In this document: positions 23,276 to 31,766 of the stretch, one piece after another
How positions within the stretch are numbered: position 1 is the stretch's first letter
Layout: each line of letters starts with the position of its first letter
NCBI GenBank assembly: GCA_902800245.1
Contig: CADCDY010000010.1
Coordinates: forward strand, 1-32,730
DNA: 32,730 nt
Origin: an uncultured Prevotellaceae bacterium
GTDB taxonomy: Bacteria > Bacteroidota > Bacteroidia > Bacteroidales > Bacteroidaceae
Reading direction: 5' to 3'
The notes under the pieces: generated by a model
What the model saw: the letters and a program-made list of their open reading frames with translations, nothing else
The model's database searches: none
Told to the model about the DNA's origin: nothing
Position numbers and translations under genes: made by a program

Positions 23276-23306
23276 GGCGTCTTTGTGTTATCACAAAGGC
23301 GTCTTT
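23276..23306 (+). terminator. Weak hairpin after the porin gene
   Basis: CTTTGTG-ttat-CACAAAG (23281-23298) gives a 7-base stem and 4-base loop, flanked by a direct repeat GGCGTCTTT. There is only a modest T run after it, so termination is possible, not assured. Confidence 0.4.
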
Positions 23307-23337
23307 ACGTTATGTAGAAGAAATAATTTGCAATTTA

Positions 23338-23369
23338 TTTGGATTTTTAAACAATATTTCTTAACTTTG
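23338..23369 (+). promoter_or_regulatory. Bacteroidetes-type promoter for the NDP-sugar gene
   Basis: TTTG at 23338-23341, exactly 20 bases, then TAACTTTG at 23362-23369. Full match to the -33/-7 pattern. The leader to the ATG at 23395 would be about 20 bases. Confidence 0.8.
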
Positions 23370-23394
23370 CACCGGTTTTGAAGCATAGATATAT

Positions 23395-25398
23395 ATGAGA
23401 AATCCGTTTGACAAGATATTAAACTGGTATTTCACGAAGAATTCGTTACCATACTGGTGTATTTTCCTTATTGATTGTGCAATTGTAATGTTCAGTGGAG
23501 CCGTGACTTTCTGGATATTCCACGACATGCAGACATTATACGAAAACACATTTCAGGTACTTAACACCGTAATCATCTTTGCACTGCTGAGCATACCTGG
23601 TTTCCGCCTGTTCCATACTTATTCCGGCTTTATGCGCTATTCGAGTTTTGTTGACTTGATGCGCGTGGTGTATGGCAACCTGGTTAGTCTTGGACTTGTC
23701 TTGATTGCTGACTATGGAATGGATATGCTTCCAGGTGACTGGTTCGTACATTTCAACACGACTAGTATTTTCCTCTGTTTTATTATTGCTACATTGCTGA
23801 TGTGGGCTCTGCGCGTGTTTGTAAAGACCCTGTATGATGTAGCTTTCTCGAATACCCGTGCTGTTCGCGTACTTATTTATGGTGCCATGCAGGGGGGGGT
23901 TGGATTGGCGAAGAATATCCAGAGCCAGCGTCCACGTAGGTTCTTGGTGAAAGGTTTCATTACTCATTACAAGAATACGAAACACCAGCAGATTATGGGT
24001 GAGCGTGTTTATTCCGTTTATGAGGATTTGGCCGAAATTATCAAGGAGAATGATATCGAAGGTGTTTTGGTATCACCCTATCGTGTGAAGGAATTCCGGG
24101 ATAATCAGGAAATTCAGGATAAGATTATTGGTGCTGGTGCAAAAATTTATATGGCTCAGGGTGCCAAGGAGATGGGCGAAGGCGAAGAGATGTCGGACGA
24201 GGACTATGGTAGCATGCAGATGCGCGAAGTGTCTGTAGAAGAGCTGTTGCCTCGTCAGGAGATTCGTGTAGACTTGAAATCGGTGGCTGAACTGATAGAG
24301 GGACAGAAGGTGTTGATTACTGGAAGTGCTGGCTCTATCGGTAGCGAGATGGTAAGACAGATTGCACAGTTTAAGCCGGCAAAGATGATGCTTATCGACC
24401 AGGCCGAAACCCCTCAGCATGACATTCGACTGATGATGGCGAAGGACTTCCCGAATGTGGATGCAGAGGTGATAGTGACAAGTATCAGCCGTCAGCGCAG
24501 AATGGAGGAAATATTCCGCACGTTCCGTCCTGACTACGTGTTCCATGCTGCTGCCTATAAACATGTTCCGATGATGGAGGATAATCCCTCGGAGGCTGTG
24601 CTGAACAACATCTACGGAACGAAGGTAATTGCTGACTACAGCGTGAAATATGGCGTCAAGAAATTCGTGATGGTGTCAACGGATAAGGCCGTGAACCCCA
24701 CGAACGTCATGGGCTGTTCGAAGCGTATCTGCGAGATTTACGTTCAGGCACTTGACCAAGCTATCAAAGAGAAGAAGGTCGCCAATCATCTGCCATTCTT
24801 GGGCAACAAACTGAGTTTCATCACAGCAGGACAAATGGGTAGTCCGACGGCTCGCACACAGTTTGTTACTACACGCTTCGGTAATGTGCTGGGCTCCAAC
24901 GGAAGTGTCATTCCCTTGTTCCGCGAACAGATTAAGAATGGTGGTCCTGTAACTGTTACTGACGAGCGTATCGTTCGCTTCTTCATGCTCATTCCTGAGG
25001 CTTGTAAGCTGGTGCTTGAGGCCGGTACGAAGGGCAATGGTGGTGAAATCTTCGTTTTCGACATGGGTAAACCGGTGAAGATTGCAGACCTTGCCAAGCG
25101 CATGATCAAGCTCTCCGGTGCCAAGAATGTCGAGATTAAGTTTACGGGTTTGCGTCCGGGCGAGAAACTCTACGAGGAAGTCCTTAACGAACTCGAGGGC
25201 ACCAAACCAACGTTCCATGAGAAGATTCGTATCGCAGAGGTTCGAGAGTATGACTACGACAAGGTTTGCAAGGATATCGACGATCTCATTGAGATTTCCA
25301 AGCATTACGACGATATGGCTACGGTCGCTAAGATGAAGGAAATCGTACCTGAATACAAGTCAAACAACTCGATTTACGAGAAATTGGATAAGAAATAA
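23395..25398 (+). CDS. Membrane-bound NDP-sugar 4,6-dehydratase/epimerase, PglF/CapD/WbpM family
   Basis: Sugar-nucleotide enzyme of polysaccharide or glycoprotein synthesis, 667 residues. Four N-terminal membrane helices (about 20-155) are followed by a CoA-binding-like Rossmann domain (about 160-280) and the catalytic SDR domain: NAD-binding GSAGSIGSE near 310-318, then TDKAVNPTNVMGCSKR near 429-444, where Met replaces the usual Tyr as in PglF-type dehydratases, then TRFGNVLGSNGSVIP and the LRPGEKLYEE signature near the end. A segment around 462-487 before TRFGNV seems longer than in relatives I recall. A run of eight G at 23892-23899 lies in the reading frame. It probably makes a UDP-4-keto-6-deoxy-GlcNAc-type precursor. 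Confidence 0.9.
   Translation: MRNPFDKILNWYFTKNSLPYWCIFLIDCAIVMFSGAVTFWIFHDMQTLYENTFQVLNTVIIFALLSIPGFRLFHTYSGFMRYSSFVDLMRVVYGNLVSLGLVLIADYGMDMLPGDWFVHFNTTSIFLCFIIATLLMWALRVFVKTLYDVAFSNTRAVRVLIYGAMQGGVGLAKNIQSQRPRRFLVKGFITHYKNTKHQQIMGERVYSVYEDLAEIIKENDIEGVLVSPYRVKEFRDNQEIQDKIIGAGAKIYMAQGAKEMGEGEEMSDEDYGSMQMREVSVEELLPRQEIRVDLKSVAELIEGQKVLITGSAGSIGSEMVRQIAQFKPAKMMLIDQAETPQHDIRLMMAKDFPNVDAEVIVTSISRQRRMEEIFRTFRPDYVFHAAAYKHVPMMEDNPSEAVLNNIYGTKVIADYSVKYGVKKFVMVSTDKAVNPTNVMGCSKRICEIYVQALDQAIKEKKVANHLPFLGNKLSFITAGQMGSPTARTQFVTTRFGNVLGSNGSVIPLFREQIKNGGPVTVTDERIVRFFMLIPEACKLVLEAGTKGNGGEIFVFDMGKPVKIADLAKRMIKLSGAKNVEIKFTGLRPGEKLYEEVLNELEGTKPTFHEKIRIAEVREYDYDKVCKDIDDLIEISKHYDDMATVAKMKEIVPEYKSNNSIYEKLDKK
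23892..23899 (+). repeat. Eight-G homopolymer inside the NDP-sugar gene
   Basis: An uninterrupted run of eight G encodes the Gly-Gly of QGGVG. Gain or loss of one G would shift the frame about 165 codons into a 667-codon gene. Confidence 0.95.
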
Positions 25399-25406
25399 TA
25401 ACCGTA

Positions 25407-25469
25407 TTAGTTTACCGGCAGTAAACTAACAATTTACCGGCACTAAACCTCGAGTTTAGTGCCGGTAAA
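25407..25469. terminator. Nested palindromes, probable bidirectional terminator
   Basis: First hairpin: TTAGTTTAC-cggca-GTAAACTAA (25407-25429), 9-base arms. Second: TTTACCGGCACTAAAC, a 5-base loop, and its perfect 16-base complement (25433-25469). Each 16-base arm is itself near-palindromic and matches the first hairpin core (TTTACCGGCASTAAAC). It lies between the convergent NDP-sugar gene and galK, so it can end both transcripts. Confidence 0.7.
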
Positions 25470-25487
25470 CTTTATATTGAAAGGAGC

Positions 25488-26654
25488 TTAACAGAGCTTA
25501 CGGGAACCATCGCCGATGACGACGTCGTAAACCTTGGGCTCATGACCATATTTAGCGTTGAACTTCTCCTTGGCCGTAGCGATGAACTGACGGTAGAGGT
25601 CGTTGCGCACAAGGTTGATGGTGCAACCACCGAAGCCGCCACCCATAATGCGTGAGCCGGTGACGCCGCACTCCTTGGCAATGTCGTTGAGGAAGTCGAG
25701 CTCTTCGCAAGAGACCTCGTAGTCCTTCGACAGCCCTTCGTGGGTCTGGTACATCAGTTCGCCAACTTTCTCGTAATCGCCTTCGTTGAGGGCGTCGCAG
25801 ACAGCAAGTACACGGTCCTTCTCACCCAGCACGAACTTGGCGCGCTTGTAATCCTCTTCGCCAACTTCAGCGCGTACTTCGTCAAGTTGTTCCCATGTGC
25901 AGTCGCGCAGGGTTTCGAACTTGCCCTCGGGATGCTTGGCCTGAATGTGCTTCACGACATTTTCGCACGAATTACGGCGGTCGTTATAAGGCGAACCAGC
26001 CAACTGGTGCTTCACAACGCTGTCGAGCAGAACCAGACGATAGCCGTCGGGCTTGAAGGGGAAGTACTCGAACTCGCGCGAACGGCAGTCGAGTCGCATC
26101 AGACAACCTGCCTTGCCAAATACGGAGGCGAACTGGTCCATGATACCGCAATTGACACCGCAGTAGTTGTGCTCGGTAGCCTGTCCGGCGAGCGCCATAT
26201 CCCACTGCGACACCTTATTCTCGCCGAAAATGTCATTAAGACCACAGGCGAAGCAGCTCTCCATAGCAGCTGATGACGACATGCCGGCACCGAGGGGAAC
26301 ATCACCTGCGAAGGCAATGTTAAAGCCCTTGACGGGAACGCCCAACTTGCGCATTTCCAGTGCGATGCCATAGATATAACGAGCCCATGAGGCACGAGGG
26401 CCAGCAGGATCGTTGAGGTGGAAGTCCACGCGGTCTTTCAGGTCGATGGCATAAGCCATAACAGTATCCTCTGTACCATTTGCACGCATTTCTGCCATAA
26501 TACCTTTATCGACAGCACCGGGAAAAACGAATCCACCGTTGTAATCGGTGTGTTCGCCAATGAGGTTAATACGGCCCGGTGAGGCATATACATTGCCGGT
26601 CTTGCCATCAAAATGCTTGATGAAGCGGCTTCTAACAAAATCGATTTCCATCAT
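25488..26654 (-). CDS. galK: Galactokinase
   Basis: Phosphorylates alpha-galactose with ATP to galactose-1-phosphate, the first committed step of the Leloir route. 388 residues, normal for the GHMP-kinase family. Motifs: galactokinase signature PGRINLIGEHTDYN (26-39), the phosphate loop PLGAGMSSSAA (120-130) and the C-terminal GGGFGGC near 340. Catalytic Asp is expected in the GIMDQFASVFG segment. The start may be either of two adjacent ATGs (26654 or 26651). It is the last gene of galM-MFS-galK and ends close to a hairpin terminator. galT and galE are not in the window. Confidence 0.96.
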   Translation of the reverse strand: MMEIDFVRSRFIKHFDGKTGNVYASPGRINLIGEHTDYNGGFVFPGAVDKGIMAEMRANGTEDTVMAYAIDLKDRVDFHLNDPAGPRASWARYIYGIALEMRKLGVPVKGFNIAFAGDVPLGAGMSSSAAMESCFACGLNDIFGENKVSQWDMALAGQATEHNYCGVNCGIMDQFASVFGKAGCLMRLDCRSREFEYFPFKPDGYRLVLLDSVVKHQLAGSPYNDRRNSCENVVKHIQAKHPEGKFETLRDCTWEQLDEVRAEVGEEDYKRAKFVLGEKDRVLAVCDALNEGDYEKVGELMYQTHEGLSKDYEVSCEELDFLNDIAKECGVTGSRIMGGGFGGCTINLVRNDLYRQFIATAKEKFNAKYGHEPKVYDVVIGDGSRKLC

Positions 26655-26656
26655 AT

Positions 26657-26691
26657 AACTTTCAACTTTAATCTTTTAACTTTCAACTTTA
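26657..26691 (+). repeat. Five heptanucleotide units between galK and the MFS gene
   Basis: Units AACTTTC, AACTTTA, ATCTTTT, AACTTTC, AACTTTA. The last contains the stop codon of the transporter gene (TAA on the minus strand), and the array fills the whole spacer up to 2 bases before the galK start codon. Confidence 0.9.
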
Positions 26692-28011
26692 CTCCACAGG
26701 GATATCCTTGTTGACGTTCTTACAGCCGATGAGGGCGTAATAGAACATGTAGGCCATTGCCAGCAAATAGACGAAATAGCTTGGCATGTAACCCATGAAG
26801 TCGGCAAAGAAATTCTGCACGACGGGCAGTACACCACCGCCGACAACCATCATCATGAAGATACCAGAAGCCTGAGCGGTATATTTACCAAGACCTTCAG
26901 TAGCGAGGTTGAAGATAGAAGCCCACATCACAGAGGTGCAGAGTCCACAGAGCACAAGCAGAATGGCGCTCAGCGGTACAGTGGTCATCTCGACAGAACC
27001 CTCGAGAATCTTCACCAGCGGCATTGTGGCCGTTACGCTCTTGGGGGTGAGGATGGCTGCAATGATGAGCACCATGCCTACGAAAGTGCAGAAGAGCATC
27101 ATCTGACGTGACGACACTTTACCGCCGATGGCGCTGGCAACCATACGCCCGACAAGCATCAGTAGCCAGTACATGGCTGCGACGGCACCTCCAATGGTGG
27201 CAGCATTAAGTACTGACTCAGGACTCACCCAAGCACCATTGGCAGAGGTGTCGGACAGATAGAAGTTCAATCCTCCGGGGATACCCACCTCAACACCTAC
27301 ATAGACAAATATGGCGATGACACCGAGCAGACAATGGCGGAACGACCATGGCGAATGTTCGAACTTGGTCTCGGCAGTAACTTTTCCCAACTCTGGATCC
27401 TGAATGGGGATGAAGCAGAGGATGCAGAAAGCTGCAGCGAAGACGGTCATAGCAATGTACATCACCAGATTGACGTCGGCCATCTGTGTTGAAGCCGTCA
27501 CAGTACCGATGAGTGCACCTACAAGCATTGGGGTCATAGTGCCGGCTAGCGAGTTCAGTGTACCACCGATCATGTTCAGCTGGTTACCGCGATTGCCACC
27601 ACCGCCCAAGAGGTTGAGCATGGGGTTGACAACGGTGTTCAGGATACAGACGGCAAAACCGCTGACGAACGCGCCAAAGAGATATACACAGAATCCGGGA
27701 ATTCCACCAGAGAATCCTGAGAGGAACTGGATGAGCACTCCAACGAATCCTACAGCAATACCGATGAGTGCCGTTTTCTTGTAGCCCACCTTGGTCAGCA
27801 TCTTACCTGCGGGGATTCCCATGAAGAGGTAGGCAAAGAAATTCATGAAGTTACCCATGATGCCAAGTACATTGGAACCGCCAATTTCCGGCTGGTTCTT
27901 CCAGATAACACCAATTGGTGCGCCGAGATTCGTTACGAACGAAATCATCGCATAAAGGAACATCATCGTCACGATGGCGATGATGCTTCCATTTTTCTGT
28001 TGATTACTCAT
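26689..28011 (-). CDS. MFS sugar transporter, glucose/galactose (FucP/GluP-like) type
   Basis: Inner-membrane symporter of 440 residues with about 12 hydrophobic segments and no signal peptide. Features of the FucP/GluP group include the N-terminal NLGAPIGVIW region after helix 1, GIPAGKMLTKVGYKK in the loop between helices 2 and 3, NTVVNPMLNLLGG near 125-137 and the central cytoplasmic loop with FEHSPWSFRH. Placement between galM and galK strongly suggests galactose (or glucose/galactose) as substrate, probably taken up with a proton. Gene spacing: 27 bases after galM, 34 before galK. Confidence 0.92.
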   Translation of the reverse strand: MSNQQKNGSIIAIVTMMFLYAMISFVTNLGAPIGVIWKNQPEIGGSNVLGIMGNFMNFFAYLFMGIPAGKMLTKVGYKKTALIGIAVGFVGVLIQFLSGFSGGIPGFCVYLFGAFVSGFAVCILNTVVNPMLNLLGGGGNRGNQLNMIGGTLNSLAGTMTPMLVGALIGTVTASTQMADVNLVMYIAMTVFAAAFCILCFIPIQDPELGKVTAETKFEHSPWSFRHCLLGVIAIFVYVGVEVGIPGGLNFYLSDTSANGAWVSPESVLNAATIGGAVAAMYWLLMLVGRMVASAIGGKVSSRQMMLFCTFVGMVLIIAAILTPKSVTATMPLVKILEGSVEMTTVPLSAILLVLCGLCTSVMWASIFNLATEGLGKYTAQASGIFMMMVVGGGVLPVVQNFFADFMGYMPSYFVYLLAMAYMFYYALIGCKNVNKDIPVE

Positions 28012-28038
28012 AAATAAATAATGTATTAGTAGTTTAGT

Positions 28039-29130
28039 TTACTCTGCTACGCCGAAACGATAGACCGTCTTCTGCTTGTAGCGCTGGCCGGGATTCAGCA
28101 CAACGCTGGGGAAGTATGGACGGTTGGGGCTGTCGGGGAAGTGCTGTGCCTCGAAGCAGACGGCCGAACGACGTGGGAAGGTGCAACCATTGGCGCCTTT
28201 GTAGCCATTCAGGAAGTTACCGGTGTAGAGCTGCAAACCTGGTTCGGTGGTATAAACCTCCATGGTGCGTCCGCTCTTGGGCTCTGTCAACTTGGCGGCA
28301 AAGCTCAGTTCACCCTCTTCCTGCTTGTTCAGCACGTAATTGTGGTCGAAACCGTGACCGAACTTAATCTGCTCGTTGTCAGCTTCGATATCCTGACCGA
28401 AAGTCTTTGCCTTGCGGAAATCGAAGGGAGTTCCCTCAACCTTCAGAATTTCACCGGTAGGAATAGCCGTTGCGTCGGTAGGCAGATAGAAATCAGCATT
28501 GATTTCGCAAATCTGATCCTCGATGCCGGGAGTGGGGTCTGCAGTACCGCCCAATGCAAAGAAGGCGTGGTGTGTCAGGTTGACAATCGTCTTCTTGTTG
28601 GTGGTAGCCAGATACTCAATAACGAGCTCGTTCTGGTCGGTGAAGGTAAACTCTACCGTTACGTCCAATTCGCCAGTGAAACCTTCCTCACCATAAGATG
28701 AAATACGATGCAGAGCCAGCGAGCGCGGACCCATCTGACGAGCATCCCATACTTTGGCGTTGAAACCTACGCCACCGCCATGCAGGTGGTTAGGACCGTC
28801 GTTCAGAGCCAGCTGATAGTCCTTGCCGTTTAGCGTGAACTGACCCTTGCAAATGCGGTTGCCCCAACGGCCAATCAGCGTCGAGAGATAAGGCTCGTTG
28901 CCGCTGGTAAGCTGCTGGATGCTGTTGTGACCCTCAATAACGTTTGCTACTTTGCCATCTTTATCGGGAACCATGATAGCACATATTGCGCCACCATAAT
29001 TAGAGATAGCAACTTCATAACCCTTACGGTTCTTCAGAATGTAAAGATCCGTCTTTTTTCCATTCACCGTGGTCTGGAAATCCTTGCGGTTCAGACCACA
29101 CAAATTCGCTGTTTCGTTTGTGTTTGCCAT
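28039..29130 (-). CDS. galM: Aldose 1-epimerase (galactose mutarotase)
   Basis: Interconverts alpha and beta anomers of galactose so that GalK receives its substrate. 363 residues, no signal peptide, so cytoplasmic. Active-site features: NHLHGG with His115 and His117, LTHHAFF with His188 as the likely acid, and the base Glu327 in CFEAQHFPDSPN. First gene of the galactose operon, with a promoter at 29165-29196. Confidence 0.95.
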   Translation of the reverse strand: MANTNETANLCGLNRKDFQTTVNGKKTDLYILKNRKGYEVAISNYGGAICAIMVPDKDGKVANVIEGHNSIQQLTSGNEPYLSTLIGRWGNRICKGQFTLNGKDYQLALNDGPNHLHGGGVGFNAKVWDARQMGPRSLALHRISSYGEEGFTGELDVTVEFTFTDQNELVIEYLATTNKKTIVNLTHHAFFALGGTADPTPGIEDQICEINADFYLPTDATAIPTGEILKVEGTPFDFRKAKTFGQDIEADNEQIKFGHGFDHNYVLNKQEEGELSFAAKLTEPKSGRTMEVYTTEPGLQLYTGNFLNGYKGANGCTFPRRSAVCFEAQHFPDSPNRPYFPSVVLNPGQRYKQKTVYRFGVAE

Positions 29131-29164
29131 ATCGTTAATGTTTTAAGTTACTTAATTTACCTTG

Positions 29165-29196
29165 CAAAGTAACCGAAAAAAAACGAGAATGGCAAA
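29165..29196 (-). promoter_or_regulatory. Promoter of the galM-MFS-galK operon
   Basis: Minus strand: TTTG (29196-29193), 20 bases, TTACTTTG (29172-29165). One mismatch to TAnnTTTG. The leader before the ATG at 29130 would be about 28 bases. Confidence 0.6.
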
Positions 29197-29204
29197 TGAA
29201 TCGA

Positions 29205-29221
29205 CGTAAAAAACGTTTACG
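29205..29221. promoter_or_regulatory. Palindrome upstream of the galactose promoter
   Basis: CGTAAA-aaacg-TTTACG, perfect 6-base arms, 8 bases upstream of the -33 element. The AAACGTTT core resembles LacI-family operators, and the position suits an activator or repressor site. It is also 16 bases after the folC stop codon, so a role in folC termination is an alternative. Confidence 0.45.
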
Positions 29222-29237
29222 AGAGTGTTAAAAACAT

Positions 29238-30536
29238 CTAAATGCAGTTTTTGAGGAAATCGCCAACGACGTAACTGGAGCCTCCAACGAAGATGAAATC
29301 GTCGGGTTCTGCGCATTCGATAGCCGACTTATATGCTTCATTTACAGTAGGATAGCAATTTCCTGCCAGTTTGTGGTTGATGGCTAAAATGCGCACAGAC
29401 TGTTCGTTGAGCGCTCTTGGCGTGTTTGCCTTCGTAAAATAGTAAATTGCGTCCTTTGGAAGCAGTTTGAGCACAGAATCGATGTCTTTGTCGTTCACCA
29501 TGCCGAAGACGATGTGCATTTTTTTGCATTTCACCATGGCCAGTTGACGACTCAGATATTGCCAACCACCGACATTGTGACCTGTATCGCAAACGACCAG
29601 CGGATTGCGTTGGATGGTCTGCCAGCGTCCCATGAGTCCTGTATTGCTGCAAACCTTCTTGACACCATTGAGAAGTTCGTAGCAATCCTTGGGGAATGTA
29701 GCAAGGAAACCAAGATCTTCGAGGACCTTCAGCGTATGTATCACGGTGTTCATGTTTTTCTGCTGGTAAATGCCTCCAAGGTCGCCGTCGAATTCGCCAG
29801 CATGATAAGTCACATAATGCATGCCACCTTCTTCGGTAGGCTCGGCACTAAGCACCTCGGGATTATCCTCAGCAAAAATGATAGGTGCCTGCATCTCCTT
29901 GGCCTTGGCTTCGAAGACAGGTCGTGTCTCGGGATGATTCTCACCGATGACAACAGCTACACCTCTTTTAATAATACCGGCTTTTTCCTCAGCAATCTTG
30001 CTCAGTGTGTCACCCAAGAACTGTGTGTGGTCAAAACTGATGTTGGTAATCACGGAGGCAACGGGATTGACGATGTTGGTGCAGTCCAGACGTCCGCCCA
30101 AGCCCACTTCTACCACCGCAATGTCAACTTCCTTGTCGCGGAAATAGTTAAAAGCCATTGCTGTTGTCACCTCGAAGAAAGAGGGATGGAGCGGTTCGAA
30201 GAACGAGCGCTCGCGCTCAACAAAATCAACGACATACTTCTCAGTGACGGGTTGTCCGTTGACGCGGATACGCTCACGGAAATCAACTAGATGGGGTGAG
30301 GTGTAAAGACCTACGCGGTAGCCGCACTCCTGCAGTACAGAGGCGATGGTATGAGACACGCTGCCTTTGCCATTTGTGCCTCCGACGTGGATAACGGCAA
30401 ACGACTTGTGAGGATGATTGAAGTGCTCATCCAATACAAGCGTGTTGTGAAGCCCTTCTTTATATCCCGAGGAGCCCTGTCGCTCGAACATAGGCATCTG
30501 GCTATACAGGTATTCGCAGGTCTCTTTGTAGGTCAT
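29238..30536 (-). CDS. folC: Dihydrofolate synthase / folylpolyglutamate synthase
   Basis: Mur-ligase family enzyme that adds glutamate to dihydropteroate and then to folates, using ATP. 432 residues. P-loop GGTNGKGSVSHTIASVL near 52-68; TSPHLVDFRERIRVNG near 79-94; VEVGLGGRLDCTNIV near 140-155, with metal and substrate ligands; SFDHTQFLGDTLSKIAEEKAGI near 168-189; C-terminal domain with DTGHNVGGW near 330. It lies 36 bases downstream of dnaJ on the same strand and probably shares its transcript. It is the third folate-related gene in the window after folA and thyA, but not in the same operon. Confidence 0.95.
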   Translation of the reverse strand: MTYKETCEYLYSQMPMFERQGSSGYKEGLHNTLVLDEHFNHPHKSFAVIHVGGTNGKGSVSHTIASVLQECGYRVGLYTSPHLVDFRERIRVNGQPVTEKYVVDFVERERSFFEPLHPSFFEVTTAMAFNYFRDKEVDIAVVEVGLGGRLDCTNIVNPVASVITNISFDHTQFLGDTLSKIAEEKAGIIKRGVAVVIGENHPETRPVFEAKAKEMQAPIIFAEDNPEVLSAEPTEEGGMHYVTYHAGEFDGDLGGIYQQKNMNTVIHTLKVLEDLGFLATFPKDCYELLNGVKKVCSNTGLMGRWQTIQRNPLVVCDTGHNVGGWQYLSRQLAMVKCKKMHIVFGMVNDKDIDSVLKLLPKDAIYYFTKANTPRALNEQSVRILAINHKLAGNCYPTVNEAYKSAIECAEPDDFIFVGGSSYVVGDFLKNCI

Positions 30537-30572
30537 AAGCGTTCTGTTTGTCGCTGTGGCACAGCGACATAG

Positions 30573-31730
30573 TTAACTGAAGTAATTCCTGAACTTCTGG
30601 AAGATGCTGCGCTTGGTGGCGGCATCACCCTTGAAATTGTCACTCTGACGGAACTGTTCGATGGCGCGCTTTTCGTCGCTGGTGAGGGTCTTCGGCACAT
30701 AGACGCTGACATTAACCACAAGATCGCCATTACCACGTCCGTAACCCTGAACGGCAGGCAGGCCTTTGCCACGCAGACGCAGCGTCTTGCCGGGCTGCGT
30801 ACCTGGTTCCATCTTCACCTTCAGACGGGTTCCTTCGATAGTTGGAATCTCCACATCGCCACCAAGTGCTGCCGTCGGAAAATCGAGCAGCAGGTTGTAT
30901 ATCAGATTATTGTCGTCGCGAATGAATGTGTCGTTGGGTTCTTCTTCCACCAACACCTGAATATCACCGTTGACACCATTACGGATACCGGCATTACCTT
31001 TGCCAGGAACGTTGACAATCATGCCTTCGGCCACACCGGCAGGAATCTTGATTTCGACAACTTCCTCGCCCTTTTCGATACCCGTGCCGTGACAATGCTG
31101 ACACTTGTTCTTGATAACAGTACCGGCGCCGTCGCAAGTAGGACAGACACCCTGCGTCTGCATCATGCCGAAAATGCTTTGTGTGGTATGAGTGATGACA
31201 CCAGTACCGTGACACGTCGGACACTTTTCAACGGCAGAGCCGTCCGCAGAGCCGGAACCATGACAATGAGAGCAAGCTACGTCCTTGCGAACCTTGAATT
31301 TCTTGGTGACACCATGAGCAATCTCCTGCAGCGACAGGCGAACCTTCAGACGGAGGTCGCTGCCACGATGAACCTGCGGGCCGCGCTTGGCACTTCCGCC
31401 AAAGCCGCTGAAACCTGCGTGTCCACCAAAGATATCGCCGAACATCGAGAAGATGTCGTCCATGTTCATTGATGCGCCTCCGAAGGGGTCGAAGCCGCCA
31501 CTGCCGGGAGCGTTGAATCCGAATGTGTCGTACTGCTGACGCTTCTGCGGGTCGTGCAACACGTCGTAAGCCTCGGCAGCCTCCTTGAACTTCTCCTCAG
31601 CTTCTTTGTTGCCGGGATTGCGGTCGGGGTGGTATTTGATGGCAATGGTGCGATATGCCTTCTTTATCTGATCTTCTGTGGCGTTTTTGTCAACGCCAAG
31701 CACCTCATAGTAATCTCGTTTCTGTGCCAT
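30573..31730 (-). CDS. dnaJ: Chaperone DnaJ
   Basis: Hsp40 co-chaperone that delivers unfolded proteins to DnaK and stimulates its ATPase. 385 residues. J domain at 1-70 with HPD at 34-36, Gly/Phe-rich region at 75-115, and four zinc-binding CxxCxGxG repeats starting at Cys153, Cys170, Cys196 and Cys210, followed by the C-terminal substrate-binding domains. Complete type I DnaJ. It follows grpE on the same strand, separated by a 36-base spacer made of 7-base repeats. dnaK is not in the window. Confidence 0.97.
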   Translation of the reverse strand: MAQKRDYYEVLGVDKNATEDQIKKAYRTIAIKYHPDRNPGNKEAEEKFKEAAEAYDVLHDPQKRQQYDTFGFNAPGSGGFDPFGGASMNMDDIFSMFGDIFGGHAGFSGFGGSAKRGPQVHRGSDLRLKVRLSLQEIAHGVTKKFKVRKDVACSHCHGSGSADGSAVEKCPTCHGTGVITHTTQSIFGMMQTQGVCPTCDGAGTVIKNKCQHCHGTGIEKGEEVVEIKIPAGVAEGMIVNVPGKGNAGIRNGVNGDIQVLVEEEPNDTFIRDDNNLIYNLLLDFPTAALGGDVEIPTIEGTRLKVKMEPGTQPGKTLRLRGKGLPAVQGYGRGNGDLVVNVSVYVPKTLTSDEKRAIEQFRQSDNFKGDAATKRSIFQKFRNYFS

Positions 31731-31765
31731 TTAATTGTCAATTATCAATTTTCAATTGTCAATTA
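31731..31765 (+). repeat. Five heptanucleotide units forming the grpE-dnaJ spacer
   Basis: Units TTAATTG, TCAATTA, TCAATTT, TCAATTG, TCAATTA: 35 of the 36 bases between the genes. It is the same unit as the exbD spacer (1399-1426) on the other strand. Confidence 0.92.
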
Positions 31766-31766
31766 C

